The notes: generated from the sequence alone by a model not told the origin. A DNA stretch of 64,000 nucleotides from Extensimonas vulgaris (GCF_003337425.1 NZ_QPJU01000005.1:63303-127302), one strand, 5' to 3'. Counted from the first letter of the stretch, positions 48,635-57,872 are shown. A program made the numbers and translations.

Positions 48635-51469
48635 TCATGCCGCTGCAGCGGCGGCGCTGGGCAGGCTGCGGCGCACCAGGCGGCGCAATTGTGGGATGCA
48701 GGAGCCGCAATTGGTGCCGCATTGCAGTTGCTGCTGCAAGGCTGCCAGCCGTCCTTCCTCGCTGCCGTGGCAGCTGGCGAGGCAGGACAGGATGGCGTCT
48801 TCGCGCACGTTGAAGCAGGTGCAGACCTGGGGGCTGGCGGCGGCCAGGGTGATGGGTGCCTGGGCGCCGGGGGCCAGCAGCAGGCGGCCGTAGGGCTGGG
48901 CGGGCAGGGCGTCCTGCAGCAGCGGGCGCAGCCAGGTTTCGGCGCGGGTGTCGCCCGCCAGCACGAAGGCTTGCAGCAGCAGGTCGGCGCCCGACGCGGC
49001 GAGGCGCATGGTGCGGCGCTGGCCGGTCTTGCGGTCGGCATAGTGCAGCGCGTGTGCATCGGCAAGCCCGAGCAGTTGTTCGATCTGGGTCAGCACGGCG
49101 TCGGGCGGGGCTGCAGGGGCGGCGGCGCGCAGCAACACCCCGCTGCGCTCGCGCCCGAAAGGGACGCAGGCCGCAAAAGCGAACTGCGGCATCAGCGTGC
49201 GCAGCGCCGCGTGGGTGGTAAGCACTTCGTCCTCGGGCAGCCAGGCCATGGCGAGCAGTGACCAAGGCAATGCGGCTTTGGTGATGCGCACGGCGCTGTG
49301 CTTGAACTCGGGCTGTTTGGAGCGGGGGCACAGCGCCGCGCCGGTGAGGCCATTCACGCCGCTGCCCGGGCTTGCATTGCTGCCGCTGCCGCTACTGTTG
49401 CCGCTGCCGCCAAGAAACTCCGCGCCCCAGTGCATGGCCATGAAGGCCTGGCCAGGTGCCAGGGCGTCGCTGGGCTGCACGGGGGCGATGAGGCTGCCGC
49501 GGCGGCTGGCCACGTGCACCAGATCGCCCGGTTGCAGGCCGTGGCGCGCGAGGTCCTGGGGGTGCAGTTCCAGCGCGGGCTCGGGAACATGGCCGAACAG
49601 CCGGCCCAGCGTGCCCGTGCGCGTCATGCCATGCCACTGGTCACGCAGGCGCCCCGTGGTCAGGGCCAGCGGGTAGCGTGCATCGCGCGGTTCGGCCACG
49701 GGCTGGTAGGGCTGCGCGTCGAAGCGGGCACGCCCGTCGGCGGTGGGAAAGATGCCGTCCGCGTACAGCCGCGCCGTGCCCGAGGTCGCGCCCGCGGGGC
49801 AGGGCCATTGGGCGGGGGCGAGTTCGAGCGCGGCGTAGCTCAGCCCGGTGATGTCCAGGTCGCGTCCGCGCGTGGCGGCGCGGTGCTCGTTCCAGATCGA
49901 TTCGGGATGGGGGTAGGGAAAGAGCGTTGCCTGTCCGGGGCGCAATACGGCTTCGAGGCGGTGCGCAAAGTCCACGGCGATGGCCCAGTCGTGGCGCGGG
50001 CCATTGTCTGTGGAGCCGGTGGAGCGCGGCGGCGGCACGGCGGCGCGCACGCGCGAGATACGGCGCTCGCTGTTGGTCACGGTGCCCTCTTTTTCGCCCC
50101 AGGTGGTGGCGGGCAGCAGCAGGTCGGCGAAGTCGCAGGTGGCGGCGGTGGCGAAAGCCTCTTGCACCACCACGAACTCGGCACGTTGCAAGGCGCGGCG
50201 CACCGTGGCCTGGTCAGGCAGCGACTGCGCGGGGTTGGTGCAGGCGATCCACAGCGCCTTGATTTCTCCATCGGCCGCGGCCTGGAACATTTCGACGGCG
50301 GTTTTGCCCGGGGCTTGCGGAAGGTCTGGAACGCCCCAGAGCGCGGCGATGTCGGCGCGGTGCGTCGGGTTGGCGAGCTCGCGGTGGCCGGGCAGCAGAT
50401 GGGCGAGGGCACCCACCTCGCGTCCGCCCATGGCGTTGGGCTGGCCGGTGAGCGAGAACGGTCCGGCGCCAGGGCGGCCGATCTGGCCCGTGGCCAGGTG
50501 CAGGTTGATGAGCGCGGTGTTTTTGGCGGTGCCGCTGCTGCTCTGGTTCAGACCCTGGCAGTAGAGGCTTAGCGTGGGCTGGCGCGACTCGCCGGGTTCG
50601 ATGCCGGCAAACCAGCGCGCGGCCAGGGTCAGATCGTCCACGCTGATGCCGCAGACCTGGGCCACGAGCTGCGGCGGGTAGTCGCGCACCAGGGTTTGCA
50701 AGCCTTCGAAGCCGTGCGTGTGGGCGGCGATGAAGCGCGTGTCCGTCCAGCCTTCGCGCAGCATCAGGTGCAGCATGCCGTGCAGGAGCATGACGTCGGT
50801 GCCGGGCTCTATGCGCAGGTGCAGGTCGGCGATTTCGGCCGTGTCGGTGCGGCGCGGATCGACGACGATGATCTTCAGTGCGGGCTGCGCGCGCTTGGCG
50901 TCTTCGATGCGCCGAAACAGGATGGGGTGCGCGTAGGCGGTGTTGCTGCCCGCGATGAACAGGCAGCGCGCGTGCTGCACGTCGTCGTAACAGGCGGGTG
51001 GCGCGTCGGCGCCCAGCGTGGCCTTGTAGCCCGCGACGGCGCTGCTCATGCACAGGCGCGAGTTGCTGTCGAGGTGCGGTGTGCCTATCAGGCCCTTGGC
51101 GAGCTTGTTGAAAACGTAGTAGTCCTCAGTGAGCAGCTGGCCGCTCAGGTAAAAGCCCACGGCTTCGGGGCCGTGCAGGTGCAGGATGTGGGCAATGCGG
51201 TCGCAGGCCCATTGCAGGGCTGCGTCCCAGCCGAGCGCCTGCGCCGGGCCCTGCCGCTGCAGGCGCCGCAGCGGCTGCAGCAGGCGGGTCTGGCGCGCGA
51301 TGGGGGGCGCGGCCGTGAGGGCCAGCGTGGCGCCCTTGGTGCACAGACGGCCGAAGTTGGCCGGATGCTCGGGGTCGCCGCGCACGCCGGTGATCTGCCC
51401 GCCCTCGGAGGCGATGAGCACGCCGCAGCCCACGCCGCAGTACGGGCAGGTGGAGCGGGTTTCTGTCAT
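48635..51469 (-). CDS. nasA: Assimilatory nitrate reductase, molybdenum catalytic subunit
   Basis: A 944-residue molybdopterin enzyme reducing nitrate to nitrite. The N-terminal [4Fe-4S] ligands are CPYCGVGCGV with a fourth Cys in GRLCTKG. The Mo-bisMGD domains include GFYLSGQLLTEDYY, LCMSSAVAGYK, GPFSLTGQPNAMGGREVG and WHGMTRTGTLGRLFGH. A C-terminal Bfd-like [2Fe-2S] domain has CTCFNVREDA and CGTNCGSC. The ATG chosen overlaps nirD as ATGA; an ATG two codons earlier is possible. An unusual Ser/Gly-rich stretch (GSGNSSGSGSNASPGSG, codons 49360-49420) interrupts the last third. Confidence 0.93.
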   Translation of the reverse strand: MTETRSTCPYCGVGCGVLIASEGGQITGVRGDPEHPANFGRLCTKGATLALTAAPPIARQTRLLQPLRRLQRQGPAQALGWDAALQWACDRIAHILHLHGPEAVGFYLSGQLLTEDYYVFNKLAKGLIGTPHLDSNSRLCMSSAVAGYKATLGADAPPACYDDVQHARCLFIAGSNTAYAHPILFRRIEDAKRAQPALKIIVVDPRRTDTAEIADLHLRIEPGTDVMLLHGMLHLMLREGWTDTRFIAAHTHGFEGLQTLVRDYPPQLVAQVCGISVDDLTLAARWFAGIEPGESRQPTLSLYCQGLNQSSSGTAKNTALINLHLATGQIGRPGAGPFSLTGQPNAMGGREVGALAHLLPGHRELANPTHRADIAALWGVPDLPQAPGKTAVEMFQAAADGEIKALWIACTNPAQSLPDQATVRRALQRAEFVVVQEAFATAATCDFADLLLPATTWGEKEGTVTNSERRISRVRAAVPPPRSTGSTDNGPRHDWAIAVDFAHRLEAVLRPGQATLFPYPHPESIWNEHRAATRGRDLDITGLSYAALELAPAQWPCPAGATSGTARLYADGIFPTADGRARFDAQPYQPVAEPRDARYPLALTTGRLRDQWHGMTRTGTLGRLFGHVPEPALELHPQDLARHGLQPGDLVHVASRRGSLIAPVQPSDALAPGQAFMAMHWGAEFLGGSGNSSGSGSNASPGSGVNGLTGAALCPRSKQPEFKHSAVRITKAALPWSLLAMAWLPEDEVLTTHAALRTLMPQFAFAACVPFGRERSGVLLRAAAPAAPPDAVLTQIEQLLGLADAHALHYADRKTGQRRTMRLAASGADLLLQAFVLAGDTRAETWLRPLLQDALPAQPYGRLLLAPGAQAPITLAAASPQVCTCFNVREDAILSCLASCHGSEEGRLAALQQQLQCGTNCGSCIPQLRRLVRRSLPSAAAAAA

Positions 51470-51870
51470 GGGCATGGCTGCTGGCAGCCGCGCGTGGCCG
51501 CGTGGCCGGCAGGGCCAGCGGACGGGCGGCTGAGTTCGGTGGCGTGGTGGGCCAGTTCGTCGGCGCGCAGGCAGACCGTGTCGCCCAGCACCTGCACGGC
51601 AAAGCGTGGCGTGCTGCCTTCGTCGGGTGCCGCCGCCTGGCCATGCTCCAGGCTGATGGTCCAGTTGTGCAGCGGGCAGGCCACGCTGGTGCCGAAGACG
51701 ATGCCTTGCGACAGGGGGCCGCCCTTGTGCGGGCAGCGGTCGAGCAGGGCGAAGACCTGATCGGCCTCGGTGCGAAACAGGGCGACGTCCAGGCCCTGCG
51801 CACGCGCCACGCGGCGCGCGCCGAGCACGGGGATGTCGCTCACGCGGCAGACGGGAATCCATTCGGTCAT
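51466..51870 (-). CDS. nirD: Nitrite reductase small subunit NirD
   Basis: A 134-residue Rieske-like subunit of NADH nitrite reductase. It has FALLDRCPHKGGPLSQG and the second site CPLHNWTISLEHG, both with apparent Cys and His ligands, as in Rieske-type NirD forms. AAGGAAG lies 9 bases before the start MTEWIPVC. It overlaps nasA by four bases and follows nirB by 60 bases, a gap that holds a copy of the short repeat. Confidence 0.93.
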   Translation of the reverse strand: MTEWIPVCRVSDIPVLGARRVARAQGLDVALFRTEADQVFALLDRCPHKGGPLSQGIVFGTSVACPLHNWTISLEHGQAAAPDEGSTPRFAVQVLGDTVCLRADELAHHATELSRPSAGPAGHAATRGCQQPCP

Positions 51871-51894
51871 GGCGCTTCCTTGCATGGTTTGGTA

Positions 51895-51950
51895 TTGAAT
51901 TGATAGCTTGTTACGCTTGCTGAATGTGCCTCAGGCTGCTATTTCGCTTG
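51895..51950 (-). repeat. Short dispersed repeat at the nirB 3' end
   Basis: TTGATAGCTTGTTACGCTTG followed by GAGGCTGCTATTTCGCTTG-like sequence resembles the copy at 18409. It overlaps the last codons of nirB (ASEIAA) and fills the gap to nirD. Confidence 0.4.
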
Positions 51951-54423
51951 CATTCAATGGCTCGAACTGGCGCGTGTCCACCTGGGCTTGCTCGAGCGCG
52001 GCCCAGGGGTCGGGCTCGTCGGCAAGGGCGTGTTGCAGCCGCGCCCAGAGCGCCTGGCGGCCGGCGGCGTCGTCGAGGATGCGTTTCTTGACGTAGTCCA
52101 GCCCCACCCGGGCGACGAAGTGCACGGTGCGCTCGAGGTACCAGCCCTCCTGGCGGTACAGCTCGCAGAAGGCGCCGGTGTATTCGAGCACCTCTTCGGC
52201 GCTCTTGAGCTTGGTGAAGAAGTGCGCAACCTCGGTCTTGATGCCGCCGTTGCCGGCCACGTACATCTCCCAGCCGCTATCGACGCCGATGATTCCCACG
52301 TCCTTGATGCCCGCTTCCGCGCAGTTGCGCGGGCAGCCCGAGACGGCGAACTTGACCTTGTGCGGTGCGTACATGCGCCACAGCGCGCGCTCGAGGTCCT
52401 TGCCCATCTGGGTGCTGTCCTGCGTGCCCATGCGGCACCACTCGCTGCCCACGCAGGTTTTCACAGTGCGCAGCGCCTTGGCGTAGGCGTGGCCGCTGGG
52501 CATGCCCAGGTCGCGCCAGACGGGGATCAGGTCTTCCTTCTTGACGCCGAGCAGATCGATGCGCTGCCCGCCCGTGACCTTGACGGTGGGGATGCGGTAC
52601 TTGTCCACCACGTCGGCGATGCGGCGCAGCTCGGCGGCGCTGGTCTCGCCGCCCCACATGCGCGGCACCACGCTGTACGTGCCGTCTTTCTGGATGTTGG
52701 CATGGCTGCGCTCGTTGATGAAGCGGCTTTGCGGGTCGTCCTTGGCCTCCTTGGGCCAGGTGCTGATGAGGTAATAGTTGATGGCCGGGCGGCAGCTCGC
52801 GCAGCCATTGGGCGTGCGCCAGGCAAGGGTGCGGAACACGTCAGGGATGGAAAGCAGCTTGTGCGTGCGGATGGCGTCGCGCACGGCCTGGTGGCCGTGC
52901 TCGGTGCAGCCGCACAGGGGCTTGAGCCTGGGCGTGGCAGAGTAGTCACCGCCGGCGGTGAACATCAGCAGCTGCTCCACCAGCCCGGTGCACGAGCCGC
53001 AGCTGGCGCTGGCCTTGGTGTGCTTGCGCACCTCATCGAGCGTGAACAGGCCCTTTTCCTTGATGGCCTTGCAGATGGTGCCCTTGGTCACGCCGTTGCA
53101 GCCGCAGACCTCATCGGTGTCGGCCATGGCGGCGGCCTTGTTGTGGCCCTCGTGGCCGGTGTCGCCGATGTTCGATTCGCCAAACATCAGGCGGTCGCGC
53201 AAGTCGTGCACGCTGCGGCCTTCGCGCAGCAGCTTGAAGTACCAGCTGCCGTCCACCGTGTCGCCGTACAGGCAGGCGCCGACGAGTTTGTCGTCCTTGA
53301 GCACGAGCTTTTTATAGACGCCGCCCATGGGGTCGCTGAGGATGATTTCCTCGGCATCCTTGCCGCCCTGGAAGTCGCCCGCGCTGAACAGGTCTATGCC
53401 CGTGACCTTGAGTTTGGTCGAGGTCAGCGAGCCGGTGTAGCGCCCGATGCCGAACTCTGCGAGGTGCGTCGCGCAGACCTTGCCCTGCTCGAACAGCGGC
53501 GCCACCAGCCCGTAGGCAATGCCCCTGTGCGCCGCGCATTCGCCCACGGCGTAGATGCGCGGGTCGGTCACGGTTTGCAGCGTGTCGCTGACCACGATGC
53601 CGCGGTTTACGTGCAGGCGCATGCTTTCGGCCAGGGCCGTGTTCGGGCGTATGCCCACGGCCATCACCACCAGGTCGGCGGGCAGTTCGGTGCCGTCCTG
53701 CAGGCGCACGGCGCGCACGCGCCCTTGGGTTCCCTGGGCGTGGCTGCCCAGCAGCGCCTGCGTCTGCGCGTTCATCTGGAACTGCATGCCGCGCTCGTGC
53801 AAGGACTTTTGCAGCAGCTTGCCGGCCATGGCGTCGAGCTGGCGCTCCATCAGCCACTCGCCTACGTGCACCACGGTGACCTGCATGCCGCGTTTCATCA
53901 GGCCGTTGGCGGCTTCCAGGCCCAGCAGGCCGCCGCCTATGACCACGGCGTGGCGGTACTGGGCTGCGGCGGCGATCATGGCCTGGGTGTCGGCAATGTC
54001 GCGGTAGGCGAGCACGCCCTCCAGCTCGGTGCCCGGAATGGGCAGCATAAACGGGTTGGAGCCCGTGGCGAGGATCAGGCGGTCGTAGCTGGCGCTGCGC
54101 ACCTCGCCCGCAGCGTTGACGCCGGTGACCAGGCGCCGCAGCCGGTCCACGGCGGTTACCTTGAAGCCGGCGTGCAGGGTGATGCCGTGCTCGGCGTACC
54201 AGTCCCAGCCGTTGAGGACGATCTCGTCCAGCGTCTGCTCGCCGGCGAGCACGGGCGAGAGCAGGATGCGGTTGTAGTTGGGGTGCGGCTCGGCGCCGAA
54301 GACGGTGATGTCGTAGAGGTCTGGGGCGATCTTGAGCAGCTCTTCGAGCGTGCGCACGCCGGCCATGCCGTTGCCGACGAGCACGAGCTTCATTTTGGCT
54401 TGCGGGGGGATTTGCATGTCCAT
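51931..54423 (-). CDS. nirB: Nitrite reductase large subunit NirB
   Basis: An 830-residue cytoplasmic NADH-dependent nitrite reductase making ammonium. FAD site VLVGNGMAGVRTLEELL and NADH site VVIGGGLLGLEAANGL are in the first half. Bfd-like [2Fe-2S] cysteines follow (VCGCNGVTKG, ASCGSC). The sirohaem/[4Fe-4S] site is CVGSEWCRMG plus SGCPRNCAEAG in the last third. AGGAGA 6 bases before the ATG MDMQIPPQ decides the start. It sits 22 bases after the transporter ATPase gene. Confidence 0.96.
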   Translation of the reverse strand: MDMQIPPQAKMKLVLVGNGMAGVRTLEELLKIAPDLYDITVFGAEPHPNYNRILLSPVLAGEQTLDEIVLNGWDWYAEHGITLHAGFKVTAVDRLRRLVTGVNAAGEVRSASYDRLILATGSNPFMLPIPGTELEGVLAYRDIADTQAMIAAAAQYRHAVVIGGGLLGLEAANGLMKRGMQVTVVHVGEWLMERQLDAMAGKLLQKSLHERGMQFQMNAQTQALLGSHAQGTQGRVRAVRLQDGTELPADLVVMAVGIRPNTALAESMRLHVNRGIVVSDTLQTVTDPRIYAVGECAAHRGIAYGLVAPLFEQGKVCATHLAEFGIGRYTGSLTSTKLKVTGIDLFSAGDFQGGKDAEEIILSDPMGGVYKKLVLKDDKLVGACLYGDTVDGSWYFKLLREGRSVHDLRDRLMFGESNIGDTGHEGHNKAAAMADTDEVCGCNGVTKGTICKAIKEKGLFTLDEVRKHTKASASCGSCTGLVEQLLMFTAGGDYSATPRLKPLCGCTEHGHQAVRDAIRTHKLLSIPDVFRTLAWRTPNGCASCRPAINYYLISTWPKEAKDDPQSRFINERSHANIQKDGTYSVVPRMWGGETSAAELRRIADVVDKYRIPTVKVTGGQRIDLLGVKKEDLIPVWRDLGMPSGHAYAKALRTVKTCVGSEWCRMGTQDSTQMGKDLERALWRMYAPHKVKFAVSGCPRNCAEAGIKDVGIIGVDSGWEMYVAGNGGIKTEVAHFFTKLKSAEEVLEYTGAFCELYRQEGWYLERTVHFVARVGLDYVKKRILDDAAGRQALWARLQHALADEPDPWAALEQAQVDTRQFEPLNASEIAA

Positions 54424-54445
54424 GGCAGTCTCCTGGGGCGCGGGG

Positions 54446-55258
54446 TCAGGCCGCATGCTCGACATGCGCCTGGCGGGTGTAGAGGAAGTCCAGCACGGCT
54501 TTGCGGCAGTGTTGGTAGTGCGGGTCTTCGGCCAGCGCGACGCGGTTGCGCGGGCGCGGCAGCGGCACGCTCAGCACCTCGCCGATGGTGGCCGCGGGGC
54601 CATTGGTCAGCATTACCACCTTGTCGGACAGCAGCACCGCCTCGTCCACGTCGTGCGTCACCATGACCACGGTGCTGTGCGTGCGCGCGACGATGTCCAG
54701 CAGCTCGTCCTGCAGCTTGGCGCGGGTCAGCGCGTCGAGCGCGCCGAAGGGCTCGTCCATCAACAGCACCTGCGGCTCCATCGACAAGGCGCGCGCAATG
54801 CCCACGCGCTGCTTCATGCCGCCCGAGATTTCGCCGGGGCGTTTGTGCGCCGCGTGCGTGAGCCCCACGAGGGCCAGGGCGGCGGTGGTGCGCGCGCGCA
54901 GCTGGGCTTTGCTTTCGTGCGCGCCAAACACCCGCTCGACGGCCAGGTACACGTTGTCGAAGCAGGTCAGCCAGGGCAGCAGCGAGTGGTTCTGGAACAC
55001 TACGGCGCGCTCCGGCCCGGGGCCCTTAATCTCTTTGTTGGCGCACAGCAGTGCGCCTTCGGTGGGTGTGGTCAGGCCAGCGATGAGGTTGAGCAAGGTG
55101 GACTTGCCGCAGCCCGAGTGGCCGATCAGCGCCACGAATTCGCCCTTGGCAATGCACAGATCGATGTCGCGCAGCGCCGGGAACGGGCCTTTGGCCGTGT
55201 GGAAGGTCTGGGCCACGCCCTGGACCTGGATGAATTTGCGGTGCAGGGCATCGTTCAT
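54446..55258 (-). CDS. nrtD: Nitrate ABC transporter ATP-binding protein
   Basis: A 270-residue ATPase of the nitrate/sulfonate/taurine family. Walker A GHSGCGKST, Q-loop FQNHSLLPW, signature ISGGMKQR, Walker B LLMDEPFGALD, switch VTHDVDEAV. Its start codon overlaps the permease stop (ATGA). It energises uptake of nitrate, and is a single-domain ATPase rather than the NrtC fusion with a binding domain found in cyanobacteria. Confidence 0.92.
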   Translation of the reverse strand: MNDALHRKFIQVQGVAQTFHTAKGPFPALRDIDLCIAKGEFVALIGHSGCGKSTLLNLIAGLTTPTEGALLCANKEIKGPGPERAVVFQNHSLLPWLTCFDNVYLAVERVFGAHESKAQLRARTTAALALVGLTHAAHKRPGEISGGMKQRVGIARALSMEPQVLLMDEPFGALDALTRAKLQDELLDIVARTHSTVVMVTHDVDEAVLLSDKVVMLTNGPAATIGEVLSVPLPRPRNRVALAEDPHYQHCRKAVLDFLYTRQAHVEHAA

Positions 55259-56172
55259 GTGCGCACCTCTTCGAAAGTCAGTGCCGTGGCCAGCTTGACG
55301 AGGGCGTATTCGAGCAGCAGGCCGACGATGCCGATCACGAAAATGGCGATGATGATGTTCTTGACGTTGAGGTTGTTCCACTCGTCCCAGACCCAAAAAC
55401 CTATGCCCACGCCGCCGGTCAGCATCTCCGCCGCCACGATCACCAGCCAGGCGGTGCCCACGGCCAGGCGCACGCCGGTCAGCAGGTAGGGCAGCACGGC
55501 GGGCAGAAGGATCTTGGTCGCGATCTTCCACTCCGACAGCTGGAGCACGCGCGCCACGTTCATGTAGTCCTGCGGCACGCGCTGCACGCCGATGGCGGTG
55601 TTGACGAGCATGGGCCAGATCGAGCAGATGAAGATCGTCCATATGGCCGCGGGGTGGGCGCCTTTGAATACCAGCAGCCCTATGGGCAGCCAGGCCAGCG
55701 GCGACACCGGGCGCAGCAGGCTGACCAAGGGGTTGCACATGCGCTGCAAAAAGGGAAAACGCCCGATCACGAAGCCCGCCGGAATGCCCACCAGCGCCGC
55801 CAGCCCGAAACCCAGAGCCACGCGCTGCAGCGACGCCAGCACGTTCCAGCCCACGCCCTGGTCGTTGGGGCCGTTGCGGTAAAACGGGTCGCTGAACACC
55901 TGCCGCGCCTGCGCCCAGGTCTCCTGCGGCGTGGGGATGCTGTGCCCGGTGGCGGTCGAAACCAACGCCCACACGCCCAGCAGCAGGCCCAGCCCACACA
56001 GCGGCGGCAGCAGCGCGAGCCACAGGCGCCGTGACCAGGCACTCGCAGCTGGTGTAGCCGGCGGCGTGCGCGGCGTGGACAGTGCCGGCGCCGGGGCTGG
56101 CTGGGCGGGCTGGGGTGCAAGCCCGGCGGTTGGAGGGGCTTGCGGCGGGGAATGAAAGACGGCGCTGACCAT
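55255..56172 (-). CDS. nrtB: Nitrate ABC transporter permease
   Basis: A 305-residue permease with a Pro/Ala-rich cytoplasmic N-terminus of about 45 residues followed by about six helices. The EAA loop appears in VQRVPQDYMNVARVLQLSE, typical of the nitrate/taurine branch, as is TAWLVIVAAEMLTGGVGIGF. It is coupled to the ATPase gene by overlap and lies 72 bases after nrtA. Confidence 0.92.
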   Translation of the reverse strand: MVSAVFHSPPQAPPTAGLAPQPAQPAPAPALSTPRTPPATPAASAWSRRLWLALLPPLCGLGLLLGVWALVSTATGHSIPTPQETWAQARQVFSDPFYRNGPNDQGVGWNVLASLQRVALGFGLAALVGIPAGFVIGRFPFLQRMCNPLVSLLRPVSPLAWLPIGLLVFKGAHPAAIWTIFICSIWPMLVNTAIGVQRVPQDYMNVARVLQLSEWKIATKILLPAVLPYLLTGVRLAVGTAWLVIVAAEMLTGGVGIGFWVWDEWNNLNVKNIIIAIFVIGIVGLLLEYALVKLATALTFEEVRT

Positions 56173-56244
56173 GGCAGGCTCCTGGGGGGAAAAGAAGGAG
56201 GGGTGATGGGATGTGGGGCGGGTGCAGCCGCTCAGAACCTGTTC

Positions 56245-57489
56245 TCAAGCCTTGAGCTGGAAGCCGTCGGCGTACCTGGCCGGGTCTTTGCCGTCCCAGA
56301 CCACGCCGTCGATCAGCTTGTGGCTGCGCATGGCGCTCTTGGGCAGCGGCACCTTGGCGGCGGTGGCGGCCTGCTGATAAACGTCGATACGGTTGACCTT
56401 TTTGGCCACGGCCAGATAGTCCGGGTGGGCCGTGAGCAGGCCCCAGCGCTTGTGCTGGGTGAGGAACCACATGCCGTCGCTGAGGTAGGGAAAGTTCACC
56501 GCGCCGCCGTCGTAGAACTTCATGTGCAGCGGGTCGTCCCAGGTCTTGCCCAGGCCGTTCTGGTAACGCCCGAGGATGCGCTGGTTGATCGCATCGACGC
56601 TGGTGTTCACGTAGGCCTTGGCGGCGATGGTCTCGGCCATCTTGTTTTTGTTGGCCAGGCTTTCGTCGATCCAGCGGCTGGCCTCCAGGATGGCGGCGGT
56701 GACGGCGCGCGCCGTGTTCGGGTTCTTCTGCACGAACTCGGCCGTGGTGCCCAGCACCTTTTCAGGGTGGCTGGGCCAGATGGCCTGCGATGTGGTGGCG
56801 GTGATGCCTATGCCGTCCATGATGGCGCGGTGGTTCCAGGGCTCGCCCACGCAAAAGCCGTCCATGTTGCCCACGCGCATGTTGGCCACCATCTGCGGCG
56901 GCGGCACGGTGATCACCTTGGCGTCCTTCAGCGGGTGGATGCCGTTGGCCGCGAGCCAGTAGTAAAGCCACATGGCGTGCGTGCCCGTGGGGAAGGTATG
57001 GGCAAAGGTGTATTCACGTTTTTCGCCGCGCATCAGCCTGGCCAGACTGGGGCCGTCGGTGGCGCCTTGCTCGGCCAATTTTTTGCTCAGCGTGATGGCC
57101 TGGCCGTTCTGGTTGAGCGTCATGAGCACGGCCATGTCTTTTTTGGGGCCGCCTATGCCCAGTTGCACGCCATAGACCAGGCCGTACAGCACATGGGCGA
57201 AGTCCAGTTCGCCGCTCACGAGCTTGTCGCGCACGCTGGCCCAGCTGGCTTCCTTGCTGGGGATGATCTTCACGCCGTACTTCTGGTCCAAACCCAGCAC
57301 GCTGGCCATGACTACGCTGGCGCAGTCGGTGAGCGGAATGAAGCCGATCTTCACCTCCTTTTTCTCGGGGGCATCGGAGCCCTGGGCATGCACGAGCGCG
57401 CGCAGCGCAGGGCCGGCGCCCAGCGTGCCCACGGCCGCGGCCTGCAACACGGTGCGGCGCTGAAGACTGGTTTTCAACAGATCGGTCAT
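56245..57489 (-). CDS. nrtA: Nitrate-binding ABC transporter protein, NrtA-like
   Basis: A 414-residue binding protein with a Tat-type signal (QRRTVLQAAAVGTLGAGPAL), so it is exported folded or anchored. Conserved NrtA/CmpA stretches are VKIGFIPLTDCASVVMA, DFAHVLYGLVYGVQLG, VGNMDGFCVGEPWNHRAI and the C-terminal VVWDGKDPARYADGF. GAAGGAAC lies 9 bases before the ATG. Its long leader carries an ANTAR-type control region. A NasS-like sensor without signal peptide was not found, so this protein may be the only nitrate binder here. Confidence 0.93.
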   Translation of the reverse strand: MTDLLKTSLQRRTVLQAAAVGTLGAGPALRALVHAQGSDAPEKKEVKIGFIPLTDCASVVMASVLGLDQKYGVKIIPSKEASWASVRDKLVSGELDFAHVLYGLVYGVQLGIGGPKKDMAVLMTLNQNGQAITLSKKLAEQGATDGPSLARLMRGEKREYTFAHTFPTGTHAMWLYYWLAANGIHPLKDAKVITVPPPQMVANMRVGNMDGFCVGEPWNHRAIMDGIGITATTSQAIWPSHPEKVLGTTAEFVQKNPNTARAVTAAILEASRWIDESLANKNKMAETIAAKAYVNTSVDAINQRILGRYQNGLGKTWDDPLHMKFYDGGAVNFPYLSDGMWFLTQHKRWGLLTAHPDYLAVAKKVNRIDVYQQAATAAKVPLPKSAMRSHKLIDGVVWDGKDPARYADGFQLKA

Positions 57490-57525
57490 GGGGGCGGTTC
57501 CTTCGGGTGGATGTTGAAAAAGGCA

Positions 57526-57595
57526 AAAACAAAAAGGCGTCCTCATGCCGTTCACGCCTGCCAGTGGCAGCGCGCAAACGCATGGGGACGCCTTT
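57526..57595 (-). terminator. Attenuator terminator in the nrtA leader
   Basis: On the minus strand AAAGGCGTCC pairs with GGACGCCTTTTT, with inner pairing CATGCGTT/AACGGCATG and CTGCC/GGCAG, followed by TTTTTGTTTTTG. It ends 37 bases before the nrtA start. A terminator before the first structural gene implies attenuation. Confidence 0.85.
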
Positions 57596-57613
57596 GTCCG
57601 GTAAGAGGCTTTC

Positions 57614-57659
57614 ACCGCCCGCCGTTGGGCGGTGCTGCCTGCAAGACCTGCGTTGGTCT
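57614..57659 (-). promoter_or_regulatory. ANTAR target: two hexaloop hairpins in the nrtA leader RNA
   Basis: On the minus strand AGACC-AACGCA-GGTCT (57659-57644) and ACCGCCC-AACGGC-GGGCGGT (57633-57614) form two hairpins 10 bases apart. Both have six-base loops with A first and G fourth, the pattern recognised by ANTAR proteins. They lie between the sigma54 promoter and the terminator, and the ANTAR regulator NasT is encoded just upstream. Confidence 0.85.
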
Positions 57660-57670
57660 GGAAGATTTAA

Positions 57671-57686
57671 TGCAAGCGGCATGCCA
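57671..57686 (-). promoter_or_regulatory. Sigma54 promoter of the nitrate operon
   Basis: The minus strand reads TGGCATGCCGCTTGCA, a close match to TGGCAC-N5-TTGCA with GG and GC 10 bases apart. Transcription would begin about 57660, right at the first ANTAR hairpin. Possible NtrC half-sites (GGTGCA, TGCAC) lie further upstream between 57800 and 57872. Confidence 0.75.
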
Positions 57687-57872
57687 GCTTTGCGTGGCGC
57701 TCTTTTTGCTCCTGCAAAAGTAGCTATTTGCGCTTGTCTTCCGGACGTTGTGCTTGATTTGGATCCGCAGAATATGGGGCGGGCGCGGGGCACCGTACCG
57801 GGGCACGGGTTTTGTGCGCTGCACCATCGTGGGGTATGTCCCGGCTGCCTGAGGGCTTGAGGTGCGTGCAGG

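Noticed and set aside
51470-51862. A 129-residue N-terminal extension of nitrate reductase
   Set aside because: It overlaps nirD in another phase and does not resemble any nitrate reductase; the [4Fe-4S] motif begins right after the chosen start.
51988-54666. An 892-codon open frame on the plus strand opposite nirB
   Set aside because: Antisense shadow of nirB: composition dominated by Ala, Val, His and Gly, no ribosome site, no domain.
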